Below are positions 1-8,888 of a stretch of DNA of 64,000 nucleotides, in pieces. Both the position numbers and the translations under genes were made by a program. This stretch comes from JAWVFM01 sp963843315 (GTDB taxonomy: Bacteria > Actinomycetota > Thermoleophilia > Solirubrobacterales > 70-9), in NCBI GenBank assembly GCA_963843315.1, contig CAWJJU010000005.1, positions 1 through 64,000 on the forward strand, in the 5' to 3' direction. Position 1 is the stretch's first letter; each line of letters starts with the position of its first letter. A model generated the notes under the pieces. That model did no database searches. It saw only the letters and a list, made by a program, of their open reading frames with translations, and was not told the origin of the DNA.

Positions 1-655
1 TGACAACTCCCGTGAACGGCGCTGTGACGCGCGTATAGTCGCGCAAAGTTTCGATCTTTTGCAGCTCCGCCATGTTCACTTGAACCTGCTGTTCCGCCGC
101 GGACAGGCTGGATTTCGCAGCGCTCACCTGTGCCTCTGCCACCAGGTCTTTGCTCTGGGCATCGTCGATCTCCTGCTGCGCGATCAGGCCGGCCTTTTGC
201 TTGGCAACGTCCGCCAGGCGGGTGTAGGACAGATGCGCGATGCTGTGCGCTTGCTGGGCCCGCTGCAATTCATCCTTCGCTCGTTCCACCTCCGCCTGGC
301 TGCGGCTCAATACCGATTGCGCACGAGCCTGGTCGTCGGCCATCTCTGGTACTTCGAGCACGGCTAGGAGATCACCCTCCTTCACCCGGGAGCCCACATC
401 CACATTGATGTTCTTTACATACCCCGCCACTTTGGCCATCACATCGATCTCTTGGAATGGCTTGAATTCAGCCGTGATGACCACACCGCGGGACATGTCT
501 TCGGTCTTGGCCTTGGCCACCGCGACGGTGGGAGACGCAGGATCTTTTGACTCGGCCTCTACATGGGTGGCTTTGGAACAGGACTCGTTAAGGAGAGCGG
601 CCAGTCCCGCGACGAGAACAGTGGACGTAAGAAGAACTATTTTGCGCGCAGTCAT
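1..655 (-). CDS. RND efflux periplasmic adaptor (HlyD/MFP family), 3'-truncated by window edge
   Basis: Translating the minus strand from the ATG at 655 gives an uninterrupted frame to base 1. It has a short hydrophobic N-terminus followed by Cys at about residue 27 (weak lipobox), then a biotinyl-lipoyl-like half motif (KVAGYVKNINVDVGSRV, about residues 73-89, then KEGDLLAVLEVPE). A long Ala/Glu/Gln-rich alpha-hairpin follows, and then the second lipoyl half ending RDYTRVTAPFTGVV. This order is that of membrane-fusion proteins that bridge an inner-membrane RND pump and a TolC-type channel. The pump gene would lie beyond the left edge. The substrate cannot be told. Confidence 0.85.
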   Translation of the reverse strand, partial: MTARKIVLLTSTVLVAGLAALLNESCSKATHVEAESKDPASPTVAVAKAKTEDMSRGVVITAEFKPFQEIDVMAKVAGYVKNINVDVGSRVKEGDLLAVLEVPEMADDQARAQSVLSRSQAEVERAKDELQRAQQAHSIAHLSYTRLADVAKQKAGLIAQQEIDDAQSKDLVAEAQVSAAKSSLSAAEQQVQVNMAELQKIETLRDYTRVTAPFTGVV

Positions 656-1020
656 CTCAGCTTTCGGTGGTGGATCGTATTGGCTGGGGATGGAAGTCCC
701 CTAAGATGCCCAAAGCCACTCGGCAAATTTTGGGAGCTGCTAGATAGAATACCTGACGAAACATCGGCGAGGAATACAAGAGACGGCAAGAGTGAATCCG
801 GATCCGGGGATGGTTGGATCAACGCAGACCTTCTCCTAAATAACCTATAAATTCTATACCTTAAGGCTATGCTGGAGCCACTCCTCAACCCATACCAAGT
901 GGCTGGTATTTTGGGGATAAAATACACGTAGTGAACGCGGACAGGGCGAAACGCAGTTAGGTTTGATATCGATTCGGCTGGTGAGGAAGATCAGTATGCC
1001 GCGTGCTGGCGGAAACGACA
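656..1020. other. Intergenic, no gene recognised
   Basis: No frame here resembles a known protein. An A/T-rich stretch at about 835-875 could hold promoter elements, but I see no convincing -35/-10 pair. The small minus-strand open frame 652-927 lacks a ribosome-binding site and recognisable content. Confidence 0.4.
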
Positions 1021-2676
1021 CTACCGCCGGCGCCCGCCGCCGCCGGCATGCCCACCGCCAGAGCTCGCATGTCCACCTGAGAAGCCCGAGCCTCCGCCGG
1101 AGGAACGAGGAGCCGAGGAAGAGCGCGTACCGGAGGAAAAGCTCCGGCTCGGTGCTGAATAGGATCGCGGGGCGGAAAAGCTTTGAGCGCGCGGCGCCGA
1201 ATAGGATCGAGGGGTGGAAAAGCTTCGGTTGGGCGCTGAATAGGATCGCTGGGTGGAAAAGCTCCGGCTGGGCGCAGCGTTCAATCGCGGGGCGGAAGAG
1301 CTCCGGCTCGGCGCTGAAGCTGAATAGGATCGCGGGGTGGAAGAGCTTTGAGTGCGCGGCGCCGAATACGCGGACGCGGACGACCGGTTGTACGACGGCT
1401 GACTGCGGTAACTCTGCGCGGAGTTCGAGGCGCGATTATTCAGTGCAGGAGCCCGGTTGCCTTGCGAGCTTGCCCGGTTATAGTTCGGAGAGGCCTGCCG
1501 GGTAGAACCGGCATTGCCGTTCGTTGCCGTCCGGTTGTCGCCGAATCTGCGCCATCCGCCCGCATTCGTACCGGTACTGACGGCGCTCCTGTTCGACAAG
1601 CCGCGGTTGCCCTGCCCTGGACTATTAGAGCGGCCTCCAATGACCTGACCGTTGTTCCCCCGGCTCACGTTACTGAATCGCCGGCCGTTGGTGCCGCCGC
1701 CCACTCGGCGGCCGTTGGCTCCACTTCCTATATAACGCGAGGAGTTGAACCGGCTAGCCACGTTGCGATTAGGATAGGGAACGCCCATCCGATGGCCCGG
1801 ATCGTGGGCCCACGCGCCGCGGCCTCCAAAACCACGGCCTGCAAAACCGCCGCCATACCCCCCGCGGTATCCGTATCGATTAAAAAAGACGGTGTTGACG
1901 AAGAGGCTATTGCCGAACCATCCATAGCCCCAGCCGTAGCCGCCCCAACCTCCCCAACCGGGGAAATAGCTGCTCATGTAGATGCCCGGTCCAAACCCGA
2001 AACCGACCCCAAATCCAAAGTAGTCGGGGTACCACAGATCGGGGTACGCGCCCCACACCGGGGGACCCCACACATAGGCCGGATCGTAGACCGGAACGTA
2101 GATCACTTGCGGATCGGCCGGCTGTATCTCGATGGCGCTCTGGCTGTTTTGGGTGTCGGTCGTGACCACCTGCTGAGGTGTGGTCGCCAGCTTGCCGTTC
2201 GCCTGGGCTCGAGCTCGCATGGCCTGGACCGCGCTCATCACATCGGATTGCTGGGCCAGGAATGCGTCCCCCAAGTCGGTGGTCCAGCGGACATCGTTGC
2301 CCAACAGCTTGAGCGCATCCGGAAACGCGACCAACGCCTGGACGCTGGGATCCCAGTTCTGCTGCTTGGCGGCGTCCATCAGCTGCGCGCCTTCAAGATT
2401 GCTGTTCTGCTGAAGCCATTGCTCCGCTTCGACGACCTCCAGCGGATAGGTGCTGGCGGCCAGCACCTGGCTGAGGAGTGGGTCGGGGTAGAGCGCCACC
2501 GGCGCGACCAGATTATCCAGCTGATCGGGCGAGAGTAACGGAGCGGCCTGTTGAGGGACGGTCGATACTGGCGGAGGCGCCGCCGACACCTGGGCAAACC
2601 CTACAGATAGGGGAAGAACCAGGGCGCAGAACAGAGCCCCAGCCCGTCGAATGGGCGATCCGGCGCGGTTTGCCAT
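1021..2676 (-). CDS. DUF3300 family secreted protein with Ser/Arg-rich tail
   Basis: A 551-residue protein with an N-terminal signal peptide (about residues 1-32, cut near AQVSAA). The DUF3300 core at about residues 45-205 includes LVAPVALYPDPLLSQVLAA and QVIYVPVYDPAYVWG. A Gly/Trp/Tyr-rich stretch follows (about 215-290), and then a low-complexity tail built from degenerate SYSAPR/SFSAPR-like repeats ending in a Gly-rich, RRR terminus. DUF3300 has no assigned function; members are exported and common in Acidobacteriota and Proteobacteria. The basic, disordered tail would suit binding to an anionic surface such as peptidoglycan, LPS or nucleic acid, but that is inference. No operon partner is evident. 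Confidence 0.85.
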   Translation of the reverse strand: MANRAGSPIRRAGALFCALVLPLSVGFAQVSAAPPPVSTVPQQAAPLLSPDQLDNLVAPVALYPDPLLSQVLAASTYPLEVVEAEQWLQQNSNLEGAQLMDAAKQQNWDPSVQALVAFPDALKLLGNDVRWTTDLGDAFLAQQSDVMSAVQAMRARAQANGKLATTPQQVVTTDTQNSQSAIEIQPADPQVIYVPVYDPAYVWGPPVWGAYPDLWYPDYFGFGVGFGFGPGIYMSSYFPGWGGWGGYGWGYGWFGNSLFVNTVFFNRYGYRGGYGGGFAGRGFGGRGAWAHDPGHRMGVPYPNRNVASRFNSSRYIGSGANGRRVGGGTNGRRFSNVSRGNNGQVIGGRSNSPGQGNRGLSNRSAVSTGTNAGGWRRFGDNRTATNGNAGSTRQASPNYNRASSQGNRAPALNNRASNSAQSYRSQPSYNRSSASAYSAPRTQSSSTPRSYSASAPSRSSSAPRLNAAPSRSFSTQRSYSAPNRSFSTPRSYSAPRAQSFSAPRSYSAPSRSFSSGTRSSSAPRSSGGGSGFSGGHASSGGGHAGGGGRRR

Positions 2677-2827
2677 ATAGCGCCTCCGCTATTTGGACGT
2701 GGCAGGTTGCTGCCAGGGTTCCAATATCTTGTCCCAATATAAACCTATAGAATCACTCGCGTAGAATCACTCGCGGGGTTCCGCACGAAACGATGTAGGG
2801 GCTGGGTTGGCTGGAAAGTCCGCGACC

Positions 2828-4051
2828 CTATTCGCTGCGCAGCACGTCATCCACCCAGGGAAGCGCTTCGCAATAAGCCTTGCTGATTTGAGCCTCGGTA
2901 ATCCCGACATGGCTTGCGAGGCGGTTCACGCCGTCCCAATCGCCAGCCTCATACCGGCCTACCAACTTATACAGCGTGCCCAGAGGGTTCTTGTCGGATC
3001 CTGCCTCGTCGAGTAACACGGAAGTCACGGCGGGCGCCAGACTCAGCTCGGCCAAGACTTCTTTGAGCGGCAGATCCAGCAGCGCATCGAGCAGCGAGAA
3101 TAGCCCGATGAGGAAAGCTCCTTCCGCGACGCGCGTGCCGATGAATTGGCCCAGGACTTCCATGAACCGGGCCCGCACCAGGGAGTGCGTAATCAGCTCG
3201 CTCGGCTTATCCTGGGCCACGATCGGCATTGCGGCGATCGACGCCCACTTACGGATTCCATCCTCTCCCAGCACGACCAGGGCGCGGCGAACCGACTGGA
3301 TTTTGCTGGAACGCCCAAAGCGGGCAGAGTTCGCGTAACGCAGTAGTTTGTATGAGAACGCTACATCTTGGCTGATCAGGTTCGCCAGACGGTCGAAGTC
3401 GATATCCGGTTGATGCGCTTCCCGGAGCAGGCGCAGGCAATTCAGCTTCACCGCCGGTATCTGTTTTCCTTGTATGACAGTCGGGCGTGCAAAGAAATAT
3501 CCCTGAAAGTAGTCATATCCCACTTGATGCGCCCAATGGAATTCTTCGGGGGTTTCCACTTTCTCGGCCAGCATTAGCAGGCCTCGCGCATGGTAGTCGC
3601 GGACCATGGCTTCCTGTTGCGCTCTGGGTGTGGCCATCTCCACCTTGACCAGGTTTGCGGCATCGAGCAGTGGCTCCATGTGCGAGCCGTAGACAAAATC
3701 GTCTAGAGCAATCCGATAGCCTAGTGCCCGCAGACCTCGGATCGCGTCCAACACTTCGGAATCCGCTTGAACATTTTCCAGGATCTCAATGACCGTCTTC
3801 TCCTTGGGTAAGAAGGCCGCCGACTCCTGCAAGAGCATTTCCCGGCCAAAGTTAATGAACGCCTTCTTACCGCCGAGAAGATTATCCAAGCCGATGGCCA
3901 GCAGGCTGTTGGAGATCACCTGCCTGGTCGCGAGGCTTTCCTCGGTGCCGTCGAAGTGCGCCTGGCCGGAACCGGACCGAAACAGAAGTTCGTAGCCCCA
4001 GACCTTGCGATTACGGTCGAAGATCGCTTGGCGGGCGACAAACACATCCAC
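2828..4051 (-). CDS. EAL-HDOD (YuxH-type) signalling protein
   Basis: A 407-residue protein. The N-terminal half is an EAL-like domain starting VFVARQAIFDRNRKVWGYE. The signature EAL is ELL (YELLFRS), but IEILENV, the LDDF acidic pair, the VKVE lysine and the GYDYFQGYFF end motif are kept. The C-terminal half (about residues 200-400) is an HDOD domain (KLLRYANSARFG, LGEDGIRKW). This pairing defines the YuxH/CdgJ group, in which the EAL part is often enzymatically silent and the protein acts as a regulator of motility or virulence. Whether cyclic-di-GMP hydrolysis is retained cannot be decided from sequence. An A/T-rich stretch just upstream (4060-4115) probably carries the promoter. Confidence 0.88.
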   Translation of the reverse strand: MDVFVARQAIFDRNRKVWGYELLFRSGSGQAHFDGTEESLATRQVISNSLLAIGLDNLLGGKKAFINFGREMLLQESAAFLPKEKTVIEILENVQADSEVLDAIRGLRALGYRIALDDFVYGSHMEPLLDAANLVKVEMATPRAQQEAMVRDYHARGLLMLAEKVETPEEFHWAHQVGYDYFQGYFFARPTVIQGKQIPAVKLNCLRLLREAHQPDIDFDRLANLISQDVAFSYKLLRYANSARFGRSSKIQSVRRALVVLGEDGIRKWASIAAMPIVAQDKPSELITHSLVRARFMEVLGQFIGTRVAEGAFLIGLFSLLDALLDLPLKEVLAELSLAPAVTSVLLDEAGSDKNPLGTLYKLVGRYEAGDWDGVNRLASHVGITEAQISKAYCEALPWVDDVLRSE

Positions 4052-4236
4052 AGTTACATTATCGTCAGAGTTCCACTAAAAGGTAATGTAAATTTTTATT
4101 AATTCTTCTAAAGAAAGGACCTCGATCGACCCAATTACTCCAAACGGGGCCCCTGCGGCACTTGGTCGATTTTCACTCGACTTTGCCCAAACGCGTTCGG
4201 TCGAGACCCATCCGCGCCGGGTGCTATGCTCAATCG

Positions 4237-5435
4237 ATGAAACCAGCGAAACTGCTCCAGCCCAGCTGCTTCGACGCGTTTCACTGCATCGGTTCCGCTT
4301 GCGAAGACACGTGTTGCGTCGGCTGGATCGTGCACGTTGATAGACCTACGTACGACAAATACCAAGGCAGTTCCGACAAGGATCTGGGACCAGCACTGCA
4401 TACTCTCATTGCCATCAACAAGAAACACTCCAACGAGGAGGACTACGCCAGGATCGTCTTCAATGGAGCGGGATGCCCGTTCTTGTCCGAGGGTCTCTGC
4501 TCGATCCAGCAGCGGCTGGGCGAGGCCTACTTGTCGAACATGTGCGCGACTTATCCGCGCGTCATGAACACGAGTCGACGATGCATTGCAGCGATCCTTG
4601 GATCTGTCTTGCCCGGAAGCGGCCAGGGTCACTCTTCTCAATCCTCAGCCGATGGAGTTTGGCGAACAGGAATACAAGGACGATAGCTCCATCCGTCTCG
4701 GCGGCATTCCTTCGCTGGACACCTCCAGCTTGAAGGATTCCTCCGAACCCTATCCCGTTTTTCGGGACGTTCGGCGCCGGGTCATTTCGGTCCTGCAAGA
4801 CCGCTCTTATCCCGTCTGGAAGCGCCTGTTGATGCTCGGACACCTCATCGAGACGCTAGAAGCGGGCGACAACGACGGGCTATTGACGAACTTTCTCGCA
4901 GCCTTCGCCGGCGGTTCAGCTTGAACTGGTTTTGGACCTGATTGTCGCCCGCATCAGCTCAGACTCCAACCCCCTGCGTTTCCTCGAATGTTATCGGGAA
5001 TTCATGAGCGGCATCCAATGGACGTCGAAATCGACCATGGAAGAGATCGGGGGCCACTACGCCGAAGCGTACTCTCAGCACTATGTTCCGCTGATCAGCC
5101 GGCACCAGCACATATTCGAGCATTACCTGGTCAACTACGCCCATCGGACTCTCTTCCCGTTTGGGCTCCCGGAGAGCAACGAGAGGCTTCTCGATCCTCG
5201 CGTTCCATCGCCTTTCGCCGCCCAATATATGTTGCTGGCCGCCTACTACGCCATCACGAAAGCGTTGCTGATCGGCATGGCGGGCTTCCACCAGTCGGCC
5301 TTTGGCGTCGACCATGTCATCAAGCTGATCCAGTCGTGCACCAAGACCTTTGAGCACAGCGCCACTTATCCCGGACAAGTGATCAAAATGCTCGCGGACC
5401 AGGCTATGACCACCCGGCGAGCCTGTGCGTCCTGA
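4237..5435 (+). CDS. FliB-family lysine-N-methylase, frameshifted twice
   Basis: Starting at the ATG at 4237, the protein opens with the FliB cysteine signature: a Cys-x4-Ala-CEDTCCVGW core (ACEDTCCVGWIVHVDRPTY), then GAGCPFLSEGLCSIQQRLG and CATYPRVMN. The frame shifts near 4570-4600 into KDDSSIRLGGIPSLD and again near 4915-4930 into DLIVARISSDSNPLRFLE, ending at 5435. Known members methylate flagellin lysines and carry a Cys-rich, probably metal-binding centre. The pieces are complementary and non-overlapping, so this is one gene of about 400 codons with two indels, either sequencing errors or a recent pseudogene. No flagellar gene is nearby. Confidence 0.75.
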
Positions 5436-5472
5436 TCCAGGATTAGAACGCGGACGGGATTGCGTCGAAGGG

Positions 5473-7212
5473 TCATGCCGTCGGCGGTTCCATCGGGAGC
5501 GTTCCGTCGCGATACAACCCCAGCTCCAGAACTGCCGGAGTCTCCAATTCCTCAAACCGCAGTTCCGCTCCCTCAGATTGCGAGAACGCCCAGGTGCGCC
5601 ATCTCACCAAGACGGCCGAGATACTCAGGACAAACAACACCATGATGAACTGGGCCGGGCTCTGCAGCGCGTTCCGCTCCAGTACCGCTGCCCTGTCCAG
5701 GAGAGTGACCGATAGCATCGCGTATGCGAAGAAGAGGTAGTATACGTTGGCCTTCCCCGGCAGGTAGGAGCAGGTGAACGGAATCTTGTGAAACCCATAC
5801 AGGCAGGCCTCGACCAGAATCGTCCCGAGAAGTCCCAGCACGATCAAATGGCCCGCGGCCTGCCGCCAGGGCCACAGCCACAGAAGTACCGCGGCCCAAA
5901 TCGTCCAAACCGGCACCACAGCGAGGGTGAACAGCGAACGCCGGGTCGCTTTCAAGCAGCCCGCCACTCCGAGAACATTGGTGATGCGGAAAATCCAGTT
6001 GGCCCGCAGCTCGGTAGGCATCGCAAACACGACGCGCGTTCCGATCACCGCGAACCACATCATCACGATGCTCGAAACCAGCAGCGGCACGTTCGCCTGG
6101 TGCCACGGGCCGGTGCCCGGCGTATTCAGGAGGTTCCTCTGGGCCAAGGGCGTTTTCACGTAGAGGATGACGATGGTGAACGCTAGTCCCAAAAAGAAAG
6201 AAAGGATCAAACGGTGCTGACGGCTCCGGAGCAGCGTCCGAATATTGAATTGCACCAGGGCCGTCAGCGGAGGGCTTCCGAAGGGCGGCAGCCATCGCCC
6301 ACCACGAGCGCCAGGGGTGATGTCCGGCTCCTCAATGATCTTGCGAAGCGTGCGGAGATACGAAAGCAGGAACGCCACTCCAGCTCCGAACACCGCGATC
6401 GCCAGGCCGATTGCCGCACGCCACGCCAGCGGCGTAAGGGCCGGATGCGCGGTTCCGTTGAGTGCCTGGAACAGGCCCAGAAACCAATACGCCGGCAGCC
6501 ACGCAAGCAGTTGCTGGTTTCGCGATGCGGTCAGAGCTTCCGGCGTGACTAGTGTCGGCTGAAGAAAGTACACGCACAGGAGCAGGCAGAACGCGGCGAT
6601 CTGTAGGATCGCGGATATCCGCAGGAATTGCTGCCGCGGAAGCAGCGCGGCCAATCCTTGTATGCACAGCAGCGAGCAGAGCACGAATGCGCCGGCTGAG
6701 AGCATCGTGATCCAGTAGGCAGCGAACGACCGAATCACGCCCAGGAAACCAGCGTGGGCGGGAGCCAGCACCAGGGGCCAGACGAGCCCCGCCAAACTGT
6801 GCAGCGCCGCTACGGTGAGACTCAAAGCCGTCGCCACGGCTGCCACTTTAGCCAAGAAAAGCGTGCGGGCGCGCACGGGCAGCGGAGCGAGCACCAGAAC
6901 GTCGCGCCGGTCGGGGAACATGGAATCCCAGCTCAAAACAGCGAACAGGCCCACAACCAGCATCGTGGTTGCGATCAGGAAGAACTCGATTCCCCAAGTT
7001 GCGGCCAACCTCTGCGGAGCTGGCATATTATTGCCTCCGAAGCCCATCACCGAGAGCGCAACCAACAAACTAACGTATATGAGCAGCGACGCAAATTGCC
7101 CGAGCAGTTTGCTGATATCGCCCTGAGCCGAAGCCGACAGCAGCTCCAGATCGACTGCGCGAAAGAGGAACTGTTGGTAGAGTACGCGGAATTGAAGTTT
7201 GGTCATGGACAC
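5473..7212 (-). CDS. ABC transporter permease (large, many membrane segments)
   Basis: A 579-residue integral membrane protein with at least ten hydrophobic segments (for example LLIYVSLLVALSVMGF, FFLIATTMLVVGLFAVL, LFTLAVVPVWTIWAAVLLWL). The C-terminal tail is short and hydrophilic. It lies 2 bases downstream of the ATP-binding gene on the same strand, so the two form a two-gene export operon. It matches the long, single-chain permeases of ABC-2-like exporters found next to PadR regulators in Acidobacteriota. The substrate is unknown. Control by the divergent PadR gene is likely. Confidence 0.8.
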   Translation of the reverse strand: MSMTKLQFRVLYQQFLFRAVDLELLSASAQGDISKLLGQFASLLIYVSLLVALSVMGFGGNNMPAPQRLAATWGIEFFLIATTMLVVGLFAVLSWDSMFPDRRDVLVLAPLPVRARTLFLAKVAAVATALSLTVAALHSLAGLVWPLVLAPAHAGFLGVIRSFAAYWITMLSAGAFVLCSLLCIQGLAALLPRQQFLRISAILQIAAFCLLLCVYFLQPTLVTPEALTASRNQQLLAWLPAYWFLGLFQALNGTAHPALTPLAWRAAIGLAIAVFGAGVAFLLSYLRTLRKIIEEPDITPGARGGRWLPPFGSPPLTALVQFNIRTLLRSRQHRLILSFFLGLAFTIVILYVKTPLAQRNLLNTPGTGPWHQANVPLLVSSIVMMWFAVIGTRVVFAMPTELRANWIFRITNVLGVAGCLKATRRSLFTLAVVPVWTIWAAVLLWLWPWRQAAGHLIVLGLLGTILVEACLYGFHKIPFTCSYLPGKANVYYLFFAYAMLSVTLLDRAAVLERNALQSPAQFIMVLFVLSISAVLVRWRTWAFSQSEGAELRFEELETPAVLELGLYRDGTLPMEPPTA

Positions 7213-7214
7213 GC

Positions 7215-7979
7215 TCAGGCCCGAATCAGGTCGGCGATCTCCCTCGAAATCGCCACGGTATCCTGCTCGACGGCAAGCTGCGAGAAGATCTTTTCGAGCG
7301 TCGGTAGCTCCATCAGCGTACGCAGGCGCTCGATGGAATCGTCGGCCACGATCTTGCCGCGATGCAAAATCACGATGCGTGAACAGACCCGTTCCACGGT
7401 TTCGAGCTCATGCGAGCTGAACAGGACCACCTTGCCCCGTGCCGCCAGCTCCTGAATCAAGCTGCGCAACACCAGTCCCGAGCTGACGTCGAGCCCGGAA
7501 AAGGGCTCGTCCAGCAGGATGAGGTCGGGATTGTGCAGGAGCGCGGCAATCAGGAGAACTTTTTGGCGCATGCCCTTCGAGTACGCGGATATCGGCGCAT
7601 GGCGGTCGCCGCGAAGCGAAAGCAGGCGGAGCATCCCATCGATGCGCTCCGCGGTGGGCCGGGGCGGCAGATTTCGGAGCTGCCCGACCATCACCAGGTA
7701 CTCCAGGCCGCTGAGGTGCGAATACAGGTGCGGCTCCTCGGGGACGTAGCCCAAACGCTGCTTATAGGCGATCAAGTCGCGCTGAATGGGCTCGCCCTGG
7801 AACAGGATCGCGCCCGAGGTCATCTCGATCAGGCCGGTGATCATCTTCATGGTGGTGGACTTGCCCGAGCCGTTCGGCCCCAGGTAACCGGTCACTTCTC
7901 CGGCGCGCGCGGAGAAGCTGACATCCTCGACGGCGACGATGCCGCGGAATCGCTTGGAGACGTGGCGAAGCTCTAGCAT
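7215..7979 (-). CDS. ABC transporter ATP-binding protein
   Basis: A 254-residue nucleotide-binding subunit. Walker A is GYLGPNGSGKSTTMK, the Q-loop region is RLGYVPEEPHLY, the signature is a degenerate YSKGMRQK, Walker B is LILLDEPFSGLD, and the H-loop is FSSHELE. I chose the ATG at 7979 (MLELRHVSKRF) over the upstream 8027 codon, because the longer form would run through both operator copies and overlap the PadR promoter. It drives export through the permease encoded directly downstream. Confidence 0.9.
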   Translation of the reverse strand: MLELRHVSKRFRGIVAVEDVSFSARAGEVTGYLGPNGSGKSTTMKMITGLIEMTSGAILFQGEPIQRDLIAYKQRLGYVPEEPHLYSHLSGLEYLVMVGQLRNLPPRPTAERIDGMLRLLSLRGDRHAPISAYSKGMRQKVLLIAALLHNPDLILLDEPFSGLDVSSGLVLRSLIQELAARGKVVLFSSHELETVERVCSRIVILHRGKIVADDSIERLRTLMELPTLEKIFSQLAVEQDTVAISREIADLIRA

Positions 7980-7988
7980 GCACCCCCT

Positions 7989-8032
7989 ATGTAGCACACT
8001 ACTGTCTGGGGTTGTCAAGTAGCACACTACAT
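7989..8032. promoter_or_regulatory. Double PadR-type operator between exporter and regulator
   Basis: The 12-mer GTAGCACACTAC occurs twice, at 7991-8002 and 8019-8030, with a 28-base period. Each copy is a GTAG-N4-CTAC dyad, and the pair is bounded by ATGTAG on the left and CTACAT on the right, making a larger inverted arrangement. It fills the gap between divergent start codons (7979 minus, 8048 plus). PadR proteins typically bind dyads of this kind and repress their own and neighbouring genes, so autoregulated control of the exporter is inferred. Confidence 0.75.
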
Positions 8033-8047
8033 AGCTATACTTCCCGT

Positions 8048-8365
8048 ATGGCGGCCGAGCCGAAACTCACCCATACCGCGACCATGATCCTCCAGGCGAT
8101 CGACACCGGCTACATATACGGATTCAGCGTGATGGAAGTGACCGGCCTGCCCAGTGGAACGGTGTATCCCGCGATGCGGCGCCTGGAGCGCGACGATCTG
8201 ATCCACTCCAGCTGGGAGAAGCAGAAGATTGCGGAGGACGAGCAGCGTCCCGCGCGAAAATACTACAAGCTGACGCGCGCCGGGAAGATGAAGCTCCAGG
8301 CGTCGCAGAAGCGGTATCCGCTGTTGGCAGGATTGATTCCCGTCCCGGCAGGAGGGCACTCGTGA
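8048..8365 (+). CDS. PadR family transcriptional regulator
   Basis: A 105-residue winged-helix protein. It has TATMILQAIDTGYIYGFSV (helix-turn-helix entry), LPSGTVYPAMRRLERDDLI (recognition helix), and the wing ARKYYKLTRAGKMKL. The ATG at 8048 gives the normal PadR N-terminus; an earlier in-frame start at 8012 would lie inside the operator. Its stop overlaps the GTGA at 8362-8365. It is transcribed divergently from the ABC exporter and upstream of an IS-interrupted membrane-protein gene. Small PadR proteins usually repress and are released by a ligand; the ligand here is unknown. Confidence 0.9.
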   Translation: MAAEPKLTHTATMILQAIDTGYIYGFSVMEVTGLPSGTVYPAMRRLERDDLIHSSWEKQKIAEDEQRPARKYYKLTRAGKMKLQASQKRYPLLAGLIPVPAGGHS

Positions 8366-8888
8366 CGTTTCAGCACGCCATTCTCCAGACTCGCGGCATT
8401 GCTGGTGCCTCGCCCGGAACGCGCGGCGTGGTTGGCTGAATGGCGATCGGAGCTCTGGTATGTGCGGGTGGCGCGCCCTTGTGAGGCCACAAACTTTTGC
8501 CTGGGTGCGTTTCCCGACGCGCTCGGACTTAGACGTAGCCGTTTGCCGATGGACGCGCGGAGGATATTTCACCTCGAATCCCCGCAGCGATGCATTGCGT
8601 TGCTGGCGTTGCTGGCGGGAGCGAGTTTCTTATTCACGAGGCACATGATGAAAGAGATTCGCATTTTCCCGCATCTCTTGGTCATCCTGATGGCTCTCCT
8701 GGTCCTGCCAGCGGTGACTTCCCTGGATTTCGGGGAGTACCCTGCAAACAACCATCCGTTGTCGTGGCCGGGCCGGCGATGGATATTTTTCGCGACCAAA
8801 GTCGCGTTGCTTTTAACGACTGTTTTTTGCGGAGCTATCACTTTGGTCAGCATCAATGCGGCACCCATCATCGGACCCGCGCAGTTTG

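Noticed and set aside
1348..2538. 396-codon plus-strand frame over the DUF3300 gene
   Set aside because: Low-complexity Ala/Arg/Val composition, no ribosome-binding site; the minus-strand DUF3300 core is unmistakable.
7980..8027. Longer ATPase start at 8027
   Set aside because: Would put both operator copies inside the coding region and lacks a ribosome-binding site.
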